64,000 nt of DNA, taken from the NCBI RefSeq assembly GCF_964204865.1, contig NC_135250.1:1302001-1366000 (forward strand), read 5' to 3'. Below the pieces are notes generated by a model. The model did not search any database. It was not told where the DNA came from and saw only the letters and a list, made by a program, of their open reading frames with translations. This stretch comes from Styela clava (Eukaryota; Chordata; Ascidiacea; Stolidobranchia; Styelidae). Positions 11,021 through 21,766 of the stretch are shown piece by piece (the stretch's first letter is position 1; each line of letters begins with the position of its first letter). The position numbers and the translations under genes are program-made.

Positions 11021-12400
11021 CATTTGCGGGTTTATGGGCTGTGGTTTGAACCGTCAATCCCATGCAAAGCCGATGCATAGCATTCTATCGGATGAAAAGA
11101 TGTGTTAAACCTGTTAGGCTATTCGATCGTAGGCTATTACCACAAACATTTCGTCGAATATGATTGTCTATTCCGATGCTACTTTAATAACTATAATTTG
11201 CAGCGATTTAAAAACTAGTGCGTTTCAGTTTGTAATAAATAAATAAATTGCCCCCCCCCCCCTCGATCTGATTGGAACTTGACTGCCCAAGGCACGTATG
11301 GTTTTTTGCCAAAAAATTTCCCAACAAGTCATCAATCTACGCTTTAGTGCAGTTGTTCTCAACCTGGAGTACGCTCACTACTACTGGTACGCAAGCAGCT
11401 TCGAATTATTGCAACAAATAACTTTTGTATTCGCTGAACAGCGTTTATAGCGCTACAAATCCGTGTCTTCAGAGATCGCTCTCGTCCGTTACTGTAAACA
11501 AAAAAACGGAAAGGGCATGTTTTCCGTCATACGTCACAGTGCGTCTGCATTAATAAATCGACACATAAGGGAGCGTTAGTGATAGAGGCTAGCACTGTCC
11601 AAAGTGTATTCGTACGAGGTTACGGATAATTTAGTGATTATGGTGAGATGTATTGTGACGTAACGTACAAAATGGCAAAAACATTTCCGTTACGTTTTAG
11701 GTGGACAGTAACGAGCGATCTCTAAAGACAAGGGTTGCTCGATTTAATAAACGCCGTTTAGCGAATACAAAAGTTTATTGTTGCAAAAACTCAAAGCTGC
11801 TTTCGTACCACTTGAAATACTTCCGTATATCACCAGTGGTGCTCTTAACTCGGACCAATGACATTAAACATTGTCATTGCTCAGACTGAAAACAACTGCT
11901 CAAAAAGGCATAATTTCGGAAGACGCCATACGTGCCTCGTGCAGTCAAGTTCCAATCAGATCGAGGCGTGTAGTGAATGCTGCTAAGGGAAGATATATCC
12001 AAAAATAACAATGAATTATATTATTTATCTTTATAATGCTATTTTTTGATCATCTTGTATATATATATATAATTACACACCAGCAGGTTTGTAAGCTGCA
12101 GGTTGAAGAACCGTCAATCGTCAAACCCATGCGAGGCCGATGCATACCATTCTGTCGAATGAAAACATGTGGCCCGGTTTTGAACTTTTTTCAGACATTC
12201 TAGTTGGGGTCGTACAATTACACATCCTCACTTCCTAAAGCAGATGACCGGATGTACAAACTATATATAACATGCAGATACGTACATACACTACACATGG
12301 ATAAAAATTACTCGATATCTAAATCAAGTACATGAAAGCGACAAGTAAATCGTAGCCCATTACCAGAAACATTTCGCCGAATATGATTTTCTATAAATAA
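11020..12400. repeat. Diverged direct duplication flanking an inverted repeat
   Basis: A block near 11035-11205 (gaaccgtcaa, ccgatgcata, cattctatcggatgaaaa, aacatttcgtcgaatatgat) recurs in the same order near 12108-12395 (gaaccgtcaa, ccgatgcata, cattctgtcgaatgaaaa, aacatttcgccgaatatgat). The second copy carries an extra roughly 150 bp. Between the two lies the inverted repeat at 11263-11968. Confidence 0.6.
11263..11968. repeat. Imperfect inverted repeat, about 0.7 kb
   Basis: The outer arms pair 11263-11310 (ctcgatctgattggaacttg) with about 11920-11968 (its reverse complement). Inner arms of about 110 bp pair 11388-11495 with 11702-11815 (shared aacttttgtattcgctgaac, agagatcgct, cgttactg). 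An inner hAT-like end, cagttgttctcaacctgg, starts near 11350, with its inverted counterpart near 11890-11900. No coding sequence is visible. Confidence 0.6.
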
Positions 12401-12460
12401 ATCGGTACTCTCCTGTAGAGCTCCACCACAGAATATATACTATTTTTATTCTGATTAACT

Positions 12461-12712
12461 GGTACTCTCGAAGTATGTGAATGTGAACCAATATGGCGGA
12501 CACCGGAACGTAGTATGTGTACCAGGTTAGGGTTGGGCCATAATTTCAGGTACAAATACTACGGAAGTCACTTGGCTAGTCCCCGAACTCGTAATATAAC
12601 TAAAATAAGGAAAATTGGAATAAAATTATGGCCTAACGCCCTAACCATAACCTGGTACACATACTACGTTCCGATGTCCGCAAGCTTGGTTCACATACTA
12701 CGAAAGTACAGA
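12461..12712. mobile_element. Palindromic MITE, 'aagtatgtg/ccaagatggcg' family
   Basis: The two halves are inverted copies. The left half reads tctcgaagtatgtg, ccaatatggcggacaccgga, acgtagtatgtgtaccagg; the right half is its complement through catactacgttccgatgtccg to cacatactacgaaagta. About ten members of this family occur in the window; this one and 56273-56507 are the nearly full palindromic form. Open frames across it are artefacts of the palindrome. Confidence 0.75.
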
Positions 12713-14079
12713 TTATCTTACGTTAGGTTATGCTAAATCTAGATTCTAGGATAATCAAATTCACTATGTCCAGCGTCGATTTTATAAACCCACCCATTCT
12801 ACAATGATCTAAGAGAAAATGAGGTGAGGGACAATAACAGCATGGTATCAAAAAATAAATTGTTTAAATGGAATTTCTGTTATTAAATCCCAGTTCCTAA
12901 CTAGTGAGACCACGAGTGTATTTACATACTTATCCCGGGGGAAAGAAACCCAATGGAATGTATTCGGCTTAATAATAAATATATAATGAATAAAATAATA
13001 AACTAAATACCGCTCTATCCTTCATCTATATGCCGCGTTACTCATTCTTATCTTAGGGAAATACCGGTAGTCCACAAGTTAACCGTTAGATATGAATACA
13101 CCCATCGCGCTGGTATCATAACAGTGAATATACGATTACTGTCTTTACAACACAAATACAGTATCTAACACAAAAACAACATCAGTAATAAAGCAAGGAT
13201 AGCAACCATAAAAGCAATATCAAACCGAAACAGACGACCCAAAAACATCGGCGTAACTTTCGAGTTCATTACAACGAACGTCAAGTTAGCATTGAAATTC
13301 AAGTAAGGATGGACGCTGCCAATCCAACTGAACAGTTACTCAAATGAGAATGATCTGAGTGATACCAGCGCAAAAAATAAAGTATATAAAAATGAATATT
13401 TTGGACAAGGCTACTCTTAACCAAATTACGTGCTACCCAGGGAACATACGCATATTATATAGTGTCCATCCTCATATTGTGAGAAAATACCGAGAGTTAA
13501 TCGTTTGTGGTAAATAGATTCGCGAACCAAATTCTGTCTCCAGTGCCGACACGATCAAGAGGTACGATGTGAATATATTAATTGCGGTACTGTCTTTACA
13601 TAACAAATACAATGTACAGTACCACAAAAAACATTACCAAGACAAAAAAAACTTACATACACGATACCTATGTATTTAATATATTCACAGGATGTTTACT
13701 GAGCATCTAGTACCCGTACATTTCATCAGAATACAATAAAATACGAATATTTTTGCCTGTTTCAAAGCTATTTTCAAAAAAAAGACATAAGACTGCAGTG
13801 TTAAAATGCAAGGTAACGAATATGAAGGTATGAACATACAACAACTTTATTGGGGATTGTAATTGCGTTCGAGAGGACTGTTGGAATATTAGACGTGGCG
13901 AAGGGCAATTACATGCCAGAAAACTGCTGGTCGCCCTCGCTGTCGTGAAGAGTTCGCGCAACCGACTGGTAAGTTACGACTCCAACGAATTTCATACATA
14001 TGAGACGAGAATAGCCTATTTGATCAATTCGGCCATGGTTTGCCGTATGCTCAGGACGTCTTATCGGCTTTTCCTTTCT
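12713..14079. other. Non-coding spacer
   Basis: No gene is supported. A reverse SINE-tail scrap (tttacatacttatcccggggg) is at about 12920-12945. The rest is unannotatable A/T-rich sequence with short imperfect repeats of 'actgtctttacaacacaaata' near 13139 and 13588. Confidence 0.4.
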
Positions 14080-14325
14080 TTGGGATATGCTCGGCGGTGT
14101 GGGGGAACTTGCTAAGCCGTGGGAATACGCTCGCCACCACACTTCAAGTTACCCTGCGTGGGGGATGAGTACGGTATGTGCCCATGCATCTGAAACAAAT
14201 ACCTGGCTAACTGTTCCCTTAATGACATGAACGAGAGGGCGTGGTTCGCCATAATTATGATTAAGCTGTCTTGGTGGCTTTTCTCTCCCCCGATATTAAT
14301 ATGTAAGTTCTATCGTAAATCCAAA
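14080..14325 (+). repeat. tRNA-derived SINE, head plus tail
   Basis: The head reads cttgctaagccgtgggaatacgctcgcc and is followed by a degenerate region where a pol III B box (GGTTCGAATCC) would sit. A conserved body follows (catgcatctgaaacaaatac, gcgtggttcgccata, attaagctgtctt, ctctcccccg), ending near 'atgtaagttctatcgtaaat'. Related heads or tails are at 14640, 15960, 16310, 36366, 42530, 57175, 57440 and 59300. Confidence 0.6.
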
Positions 14326-14639
14326 AATATTACTATCTTGTTGTTCCTAATCACCCTTTTCTCGATATTTTCCTCATGATATTACCTAAATTTGTTATTT
14401 AACCTAGCTTATTCCAGTCGGATTTACTGTGGGGTCAATGATTGGGTAGTAGTAGCCTATCAAGATACAAAGCGAACGAGGCGTGTTGCTAATGGAAAGC
14501 ACCCTGATATAATAAGTATAAGTTTAATCGCTATATGTGTACAATTTATTTTATATTGGCCAGTGGTACAATTAAACTTGCGTAATTCACTACCGGTACC
14601 TCGTAACTGTTATCGCGTCAATCGGAATTGATAGGATAG

Positions 14640-14775
14640 GATTTACATATTTATCCCGGGTGTGAGGAAAGCCGATAAGACGGCTTAATCATATTGCGAT
14701 TCACGGTATCTCGTCCTGTTACCATTCCATGTCGGGAATAGGATTAGTTAGTTATTTGTTTTCGGAAGCATGGAA
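14640..14775 (-). repeat. SINE tail, reverse orientation
   Basis: This reads, in reverse, the tail of the SINE at 14080-14325: atttacatatttatcccggg, gaaagccgataagacggctt, attcacggtatc, ccatgtcgggaataggatta, ttatttgttttcggaagcat. Confidence 0.6.
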
Positions 14776-15959
14776 TGAGTGTATTATAGTCTCAAAAGCT
14801 CTTGGCACTTAATTGGATGCCTGTAGCTTTCCTCGAACATTAGTCTCCCATAACAGAGCGCGCTTGAGTCTTGAACTTGGAACCTTGCTTGATAAAATCT
14901 TCAAACAAATACGGTACTGGTACGATAGCCTAGTACCGGTACAGTTTACGAATCGCGAAATTAACTTATAATCATTGCCAGACAAATCGAATGAATAATA
15001 TCAATAGCAACTCACCGATTAGCGCCACATGCTGTAAACCAATTCTCTTCAAGTTTCACAGGTAAATCCGATTAATCCATTTATTAATTTTGGGCCCCGT
15101 ATTGAAAGTACCGGTACGTGCTAGAACAAAACCTACCGTAAATAGAAATGAAGGTATGATACCCGTGTTCGGGACTTCGGGCTATGGGCTGAATTGTGAC
15201 GTAATAGTTCAAAAGACGAGCTGCAGGAATTCACGGATGCCACATTTTATCGTGAAGCGATGAAAAAAGAGATTCAACTAGACACGATAACCTCTCTCGA
15301 TGTCATACAGTACCATATTTACATATTTACGATAGAATACATAAATATAAACAAAACCCAAAATACCGTTACAGAAAGAGAAGGCAACTCGAGCACTTTA
15401 ATCCGGTACGAAAGCGCCGTGTTGAATACGAGTAATAGGTACGGTGCCGTACAGTACCGGTACAGTCTTTAGGCATACGGTAGGCCTACTCATTTTTTGT
15501 GTTCTGTTGTTGGCTTTTTTTTATATTGTTTGCGAATTTGTTGGAATATACACTCAAGACCGTCCATACAGTCTGACGGTCATAGGAGATTTATAGATTT
15601 CAGTATTTATTTAAGGTATAAGAATACCGGTACAGTAGAACTGTGGAAGGTCTTGGCTATCAAGCTACGGGGTTTTATATATTTTGTATCATCCCGTTAA
15701 AACATATTTTTCATTTTTGAAGCGTATCAATTTAATTTTCACACTTTCATCTTTTGCATTCTGTGATTTCTAACTAGTGAAAACATATATTTCTAACTTC
15801 TTTTGATTATGTTGAGTCCATTGAGATTTGAAATTTCATTTTTAATTTTTTTCCTTGAAGGTTGACAGACTAACAGTAATTTGTTTGTATTTGTTACTTA
15901 TTTCATGACATCTAAAAGATATGCCGCCCTATTCCTGTTAGCTCATGATAGTTTTTTTT

Positions 15960-16095
15960 TCCCATGCGGGGTAGTTATGTCACCTTATGTGCGAGAGGAT
16001 TGCTGGACGAGAGGCCGTGGTACGCCATATGGTTAACCCATTTTTATCGGATTTCCTCTCCCCCCGGGACAGATATGTAAATCCTATCCTACAGG
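15960..16095 (+). repeat. SINE tail, forward orientation
   Basis: This contains cccatgcggggtagttatgt, gaggccgtggtacgccatat, ttatcggatttcctctcccc and gatatgtaaatcctatcc, matching the conserved tail of the SINE family. Confidence 0.6.
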
Positions 16096-16309
16096 CATAA
16101 GATATTGTAAAAATGCTGAACTGTCGGTAACTTTACAGACAAGTCTGCAGGTAGACTATTACGGTATGCTATTACCGGTACGGTACCGGTACTGTATTAT
16201 TGAATTGTGACTTTTGATATTTTGTTCCTAATTTGCAAATGCTTAATCCCACAGAACAAGCATGGAGGATGATTAACTACCAGGAACTTCTGTATTACAC
16301 ACAACTACC

Positions 16310-16403
16310 GTACCCCGCATGGGATGCGAACCCACGCAGGTTAATCAGAGATGTGGCGACGAGCGTATTCCTAACGCTTAGCACGATGAGGCACACCGCC
16401 GCG
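16310..16403 (-). repeat. tRNA-like SINE head, reverse orientation
   Basis: Read on the minus strand it gives cgtgctaagcgttaggaata (comparable to ttgctaagccgtgggaatac at 14108) followed by cctgcgtgggttcgcatccc. The string gggttcgcatccc is close to a pol III B box. The 66-codon + strand frame across it is therefore not taken as a gene. Confidence 0.55.
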
Positions 16404-16570
16404 TTTATTCTGTGGTTTTTTAGATTATGTTGATGTGGTGTTGCCAAAGTGTTCCGTACGGTACCGGTACGGTACTAGACTCCAACGAATTCCATACATA
16501 TGCAACATACATTAATTTTGTGAATTTCTGTTTTGGGTTCTATCCATGGTACGGTACCGGTAAAAACTCA

Positions 16571-17250
16571 TATTTTATTCCAAGAGCTGACACAAAATTC
16601 TTCCAAAAATCAATCAAGTTCACTGGTCCAAAAAATTTGGATCAAATTCCTGAATCTATTAGATTGGCTTCCATGTGAAATTTAAAAAAAGTTACCTAAA
16701 TTTTCTTGTTAAGGATTACTAGAGTATAGTTATAATATTCAATAATGATAAAAACATGTAACTGCCCATCATATAATTGTCACATAGCCACTGTTTGCTT
16801 ACTATCTTTCAATTTTCAAGTTAATTTTGAATAATTTTCTACATTTGAGTTATTTTTTCTGGTAACTATTATTTTTACATTATTATTTGTATTGAGAGTA
16901 TACTTCGTTTAAATATTTGGTAGTTACTAGTCGACGGTTACTTTATATATTTTTTCTCAATAATTATTTGGCTGGAATGGGTGGTGGGCGGTGGGCGGTG
17001 GCTGACTTTGATGAATTTTGGTCGTATCGCCATCTCCCAGTCTATACCAAAATAAATGCTGTGTAATTTATTATTTTAAAATTTATTTGTATTAATGTAT
17101 TCTGATTGACAAAAATAATAAACTCTCTCTCTTTCCGGCGGCTAACTTTTAAAACTATTTTCTTTGACTATGTTTGGTTAGGTCATGTCTCGCTTTTCTT
17201 TAATGTAGTTAAACCAAATTAAAACTAAAACTATAATTTTCAAACTTGTT
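16571..17250. other. Upstream region of GDAP2
   Basis: A/T-rich sequence with no gene or complete transposon seen. A short G-rich direct repeat (gggtggtgggcggtgggcgg) is at 16979-16999. Promoter elements cannot be assigned with confidence. Confidence 0.4.
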
Positions 17251-17254
17251 TCAG
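17242..17254 (+). other. Splice-acceptor-like site upstream of GDAP2
   Basis: The string caaacttgtttcag lies about 83 nt before the preferred start codon. It could be the acceptor of a 5'-UTR intron or a spliced-leader trans-splice site. RNA evidence would be needed to decide. Confidence 0.35.
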
Positions 17255-17337
17255 TCCTGTAATCAGTAAATTTTACTTATAAAATGGATATTATTAGCTA
17301 ATATGTTTTAACAATCTGCTTCATATATGACTGTATG

Positions 17338-18948
17338 ATGGATCCATTGGGTGCGATATGCGGGACTCGAGATTGTGTGGTCATTGACGATTTAGTGTCT
17401 TGGCAAAAGACTTGTGAGAGTTTACATGGAGTTGATGATGCTACGTCTGTGGACACTGAAAATACAGACAATTTAAAGTTGGAATATCATTTTCGAGAGG
17501 ATATAAATTCAAAAATATTTCTTTGGAATGGAGATATAACAAAGGTAGCAGTACAAGCATTGATTCTTCCAGTTTACGAAGTTTTAAGCAAATCTTCCCC
17601 ACTTTCGCAAAATCTTCAGTATTCTGCTGGTCCAAGACTAATTGCAGACGTGCGTAAAATTATCGGGCTTCGAACTAGCGAAGTTCGTGTTCTGCCTGGA
17701 TATAATTTACCAACGAGATATGCAATTCATACTGTGGAGCCAAGGTATAATCCAAAGTTTTATTCAGCGGCTGATACAGCATTACATATTTGTTATAGAA
17801 CAGCCTTGCAGGTTTGCGCTGAAAGGGGGCTTCGTACTGTTGCAATTTCACCCTTGCATATAACAAGGAAGGGTTTTCCTCTTGTAACAGGAAGTCATAT
17901 TGCTTTGCGGACAATTCGGAAATGTATCGAAATGTTGGGAACAAAATTTGATGCCGTTATCATAGTAACAGACCCAACAGTAGTAGATTCCTACTCAAAG
18001 CTATTTCCAACATATTTTCCGAGATCTGTAAATGAGGCGCATGCAGAATTAAAAAATGTACCCAACAACGTTTTTTGCAACGAGTGGGGGGAACTATTTC
18101 AAGAGGAACGAGCTATTCGGATCGCTGATATATCGGAAATACAACCTGAAGAAAATCAAAATGTCATGCATGATTCAGAAGTTGATGACAACATTAAAAA
18201 TAATTCTGAAATTGTAATTGACGAACGAGTGACTCAGCATTCTTTTGCTCAAATGTCAGGCGACCATGACGGAAAACGTCGATTCATGATGCTATACAGT
18301 ATGCAGAGACAGACGCTGCAATCCCAGGAAAGGATTTACCAAAGGCTGTTACGAATTTCTAGAAATGAGAATTTTTCAAAATTTTCTTTACTTGGTGCAA
18401 TTAAAATTTCTGGAAGAGATGTAAACGGCAATGTTGTTATTTCAATAATTGGAAAACACCTCAATTTTTATGAGATTGATTTAGAAAAGTTTCTTTTATA
18501 CCTCATTTTGACCTTTGACCCTATTGTGAACAATCCGTACACTGTTGTGTACTTTCACACGCAGACGCTAGAGTTCAATCGACCTACTTCAGAATATTTG
18601 AAGAAATTATACAATACTTTTGATTATCGCTATAAATCGAATCTTTCTAGATTATGTATGGTCCATACCAACACGATGATGAAAATTACAACTTGGATTT
18701 TTGCGTCATTTTCCGTCAGTGACCTCAAAAGTCGGATTATGAATATTCGATCAGTGCCGGAATTGTATAAAATCGTCCCACCGAATCAAATTGATGTTCC
18801 CCCGTTTGTGTTGACCTATGATATGAAAACGAATCCTCAAGCCTACAGTTCTTCTCCTACGAGAAGTCCAACAAATTCATTGGGACAAAGGAATGCAAAA
18901 CCTACTAGAGTGTCAGACTTCAACCAAGTTGCCCATGGAACACTCTGA
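17338..18948 (+). CDS. GDAP2: Ganglioside-induced differentiation-associated protein 2 (macro + CRAL-TRIO)
   Basis: A single uninterrupted frame encodes 536 residues. Two ATGs are adjacent (17335 and 17338). I chose the second because it has A at -3 and G at +4, and because its product begins MDPLGA as vertebrate GDAP2 does. Residues about 57-224 form a macro domain (LWNGDITK, YSAGPRL, YAIHTVEPRYN, GFPL..GSHIALRTIRK), the fold that binds ADP-ribose. Residues about 355-490 form a CRAL-TRIO (Sec14-like) lipid-binding domain (DVNGNVVISIIGKHL, VVYFHTQT, YKSNLSRLCMVHT, FSVSDLKSRI, IDVPPFVL). Length and domain order match the family (human about 497 residues). The usual N-x-x-N signature after the first macro strand is absent; the sequence reads ALILPVYE. 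Vertebrate GDAP2 is spread over many exons, whereas this copy has none in its coding region. It is intact, so it is not a decayed retrocopy. The molecular role of GDAP2 is poorly known. Confidence 0.95.
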   Translation: MDPLGAICGTRDCVVIDDLVSWQKTCESLHGVDDATSVDTENTDNLKLEYHFREDINSKIFLWNGDITKVAVQALILPVYEVLSKSSPLSQNLQYSAGPRLIADVRKIIGLRTSEVRVLPGYNLPTRYAIHTVEPRYNPKFYSAADTALHICYRTALQVCAERGLRTVAISPLHITRKGFPLVTGSHIALRTIRKCIEMLGTKFDAVIIVTDPTVVDSYSKLFPTYFPRSVNEAHAELKNVPNNVFCNEWGELFQEERAIRIADISEIQPEENQNVMHDSEVDDNIKNNSEIVIDERVTQHSFAQMSGDHDGKRRFMMLYSMQRQTLQSQERIYQRLLRISRNENFSKFSLLGAIKISGRDVNGNVVISIIGKHLNFYEIDLEKFLLYLILTFDPIVNNPYTVVYFHTQTLEFNRPTSEYLKKLYNTFDYRYKSNLSRLCMVHTNTMMKITTWIFASFSVSDLKSRIMNIRSVPELYKIVPPNQIDVPPFVLTYDMKTNPQAYSSSPTRSPTNSLGQRNAKPTRVSDFNQVAHGTL

Positions 18949-18996
18949 CTTTATTTTCACGAAGGGCTGTTACTTTGTTACATGAGTTAGTTAGGC

Positions 18997-19080
18997 CAGT
19001 GGTTCTCAAACTTCCTTAATCCATGACCCCTTCCCAAAGACTATCAACACTTCATGGTTTCCCTGCTCTTTTCAGTATAA
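18997..19080 (+). mobile_element. hAT-like left end just downstream of GDAP2
   Basis: This begins cagtggttctcaaacttcc followed by 'atgaccccttcccaaagact', a common hAT-MITE start. It resembles the sequence at about 23058-23130. No matching right end was found nearby, so it may be truncated. It starts only 49 nt after the GDAP2 stop and may lie in its 3' UTR. Confidence 0.5.
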
Positions 19081-20812
19081 AAATAGTTTATTTTTAACAG
19101 GTTTTATCAGTTATTCGCTTCATCATGTTCAATGAAGCCAACAAAGGAAAGCAAACTAATAAATGCTTTACGTTCGAAGATTTAAACAATCACAGTTTAT
19201 TTTCTATGTCTTAATGTGGCGAATGCTACCTTATAAAAGTCTTTGCTTTGGTCTTCATAGTACTTCTTCATGTAGGACTGTAAGGGTCCAATTTGAGTTT
19301 GGCCTATGTGTTATTTTGCTAAATCAAATCACTGTTTTTTTTGGGAGAAAAATCACTTATTATTCTTCAAATACTGGCCCCCCAATCTGATTTCCATGAA
19401 GTATAATTTCTCAGCCATACAATTGACAGCAACCATTTTATTATCTTTTTTAATCCTTGGTGCATTTTCATTGCAATTGACTTGAGATTTTTCCTAAATT
19501 TACAAGTTTTTTTGTTTCTATACTATTTTTCTATCAATGGGATTACGATTATGTTGCATGGACATATCTTAAGTTTAGTATATCTTATCCAAACTTGAAA
19601 GAAAACATGACGAAAAATAACAGCATTCTGTACTTGTAAATTATATTTGGTTTTTCTGGCCAGTCATGCACCATTAATTTTAGTAGGCTATTAGAGAAAT
19701 TGCAATAGTTAGTAAATCAAGCCAGACTTCAGCTGCCCCACAAATGTTTTTAGTTTTAATCAACTGGAAATATTTTACTCGTTCACTTAAGTCGTTCCCA
19801 ACCTTGTTTGTTAAACTAGCAATATAGGGTGTTCATAAAGTCTTCTGAATTTTTTTAAAATTGCAGAGGGTATTTATCGATACCATATATTGTTTTGCCC
19901 TCACAGATGTATTAAATGAAGTAAAAGTACTTGAACAATTACTGATTAACATACAACAATTTTGGTTAAGATATATTGAGAACTGACTTCATTACAGAAT
20001 TGAAAATTGTAAAAGGAATTATGGACAACCTGTACTGCAGCACATACAAATTCTTCCCTAAGAAAGACAAAATTTCTCACAGGGTGGAAATTGAAGTATT
20101 TCTGCATATTGTTTCAGTTTGATAGTATAAAACCTCATATATTTTCAAATTGAGCAAATCTTGGATTGAAATAAGATAGAGCAACTGAATAATAGTTCAA
20201 CCCAACTTTTTCATATGTTTGTTTAATGCAAAGTCACAAGTCTAACAGGAAAGTAACCAAACCTGATATTTTGTGTGAATCAATGTCCCCAAATATTTCT
20301 AAAAAATTTTATGTTGATCCATATTTTTTGTGTCAAATTATAGTCATATTAATTACCATTGTTGCATCATGAATAGTTTCATTATGAGCTGTGAACTTAA
20401 ATCCTGTGACATCATACGTATCCAATTATTGTGCAATATTACATTATATCATGTTGGGTTCTGTAGTTTATACGTACTACACTCCTTTTTATCTGTGTTT
20501 GAGCAGTATTTGAATATTTATATTCATATCTAAATTTGCTTAACTGTAATGCAGTGGTTTCCAAATTGCGGCGTAATAAAGGCTCATGTAAGGATTTGAT
20601 ATGGCCCGCTGAAATAGTTCAACACCCCAATTGTTATGTCATCATCACAGTTTAAGCATGTGTATATTAGTAGCAATTCACTTATACCGGTATCTTAATT
20701 ATACAAGCCGTTATCAACCTTTTGTGGGCGTTCCCCTTTCCCGCCCCGCAAATTTCATTCCGCTTCTAATTTTGGCCCCTCAGAATACAAATTTCTCTTT
20801 TTCTATGAAGAC
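19081..20812. other. Spacer with possible GDAP2 3' end
   Basis: A polyadenylation-type hexamer AATAAA is at 19158-19163, 210 nt after the GDAP2 stop. Another hAT-like left end (cagtggtttccaaattgcgg) is at about 20553. Nothing else is supported. Confidence 0.4.
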
Positions 20813-21338
20813 TACCGTATATGCTCGTTTTACTGCCCGATCTTGATTAAGGGCCCGTTTGAATAGCTGCCCGTGTGAACAGAACATAAAAATAAATAAG
20901 AGCCGGTGCTTGAATACCCACCCGATGTAAAAGCTGATTTTTCAGTGGTAGAGAACAATAGGAAATAAGAAGCGCTTTTGTCACAACGCTGTTGAATTTT
21001 GGGCGCCGGTAGATAACACTCACGCGTTAGGCGTCCGAGTACATAACAGATAGCATTGATTACATAACACCATGGTTCTCAAACTGGGTGTCGCGTCCCA
21101 AGTGCAATATTGATAGGGCGTCGCAAAGCTTTTCTTTTGCGGATTTGTACCTGCGGTCCGTAGAAAAAGTCAAAGTTTTCGTTGTTCTTGTTTAAATCAT
21201 ACTTGAGAACTGGAAATAACAATATATTAATTATTGTAACGATCGAAAATAACAAGCGCCCGTGCTTGAATAAGGGCCCGGTTAGTGAGTTGGTTGAAAA
21301 CAATATGGGCCCGGGCTACGGAATGAGCAAATACGGTA
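20813..21338. mobile_element. MITE with taccgtat ends, 526 bp
   Basis: The left end taccgtatatgctcgtttta is mirrored by the right end gaatgagcaaatacggta. Internal 'gggcccg' and 'tgcttgaata' motifs repeat near both ends. A hAT-like start (atggttctcaaactgggtgt) near 21072 suggests a nested or composite insertion. Confidence 0.65.
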
Positions 21339-21766
21339 TATTCTGTTTTGCATTGATAGCCTTTTGATTAGGCCTTCTCATATTCTTATCATTTTCTGGC
21401 TCAGGCGCCAATACTATATTCTGTGGCATTTACGGCCTTTTAATTGAGCCGTCCTATAGGCTTTCTTTCCCCCAAAATAAAATGGGAAAAAAGAAGATTA
21501 TAATTCAAGTTTAGGCTCCTTTACCATATTCTGTATTCCATTAATTGTCCTTCAATTGAGCCATTTTACACCTTTCCTCTCCTCAAGATATAAATTGAAA
21601 AAAGTGCTCTACCGGCTTTCCACCCCTCAGAATAATTATGAAAAGCAAATAATTCTGCCTTAAGTGCCGTTGCTGTACTCTATTCATTTTTTTTCTCGAT
21701 TAAACCATATTATTTACTTTTTCCACTCTTCTGTCTAAATGACATAGAGTCTAATTGATTGTGATC

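Larger units (their letters stand above)
14900..16570. repeat. Cluster of ggtaccggtac-type palindromes
   Basis: Short palindromic strings of ggtaccggtac form occur repeatedly: about 14918-14942, 15106-15116, 15438-15464, 15625-15632, 16168-16194, 16454-16476 and 16550-16562. Isolated examples lie near 8243-8375 and 9868-9880. They are not spaced regularly and are not obviously parts of one larger element. Confidence 0.6.

Noticed and set aside
16293..16420. Possible genuine tRNA gene on the minus strand
   Set aside because: A B-box-like string is present, but no complete cloverleaf with paired acceptor stem could be built, and related SINE copies exist nearby.
16233..16433. 66-codon frame with a plausible-looking peptide
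   Set aside because: The underlying DNA is a reversed tRNA-like SINE head, which explains the higher G/C and the open frame.
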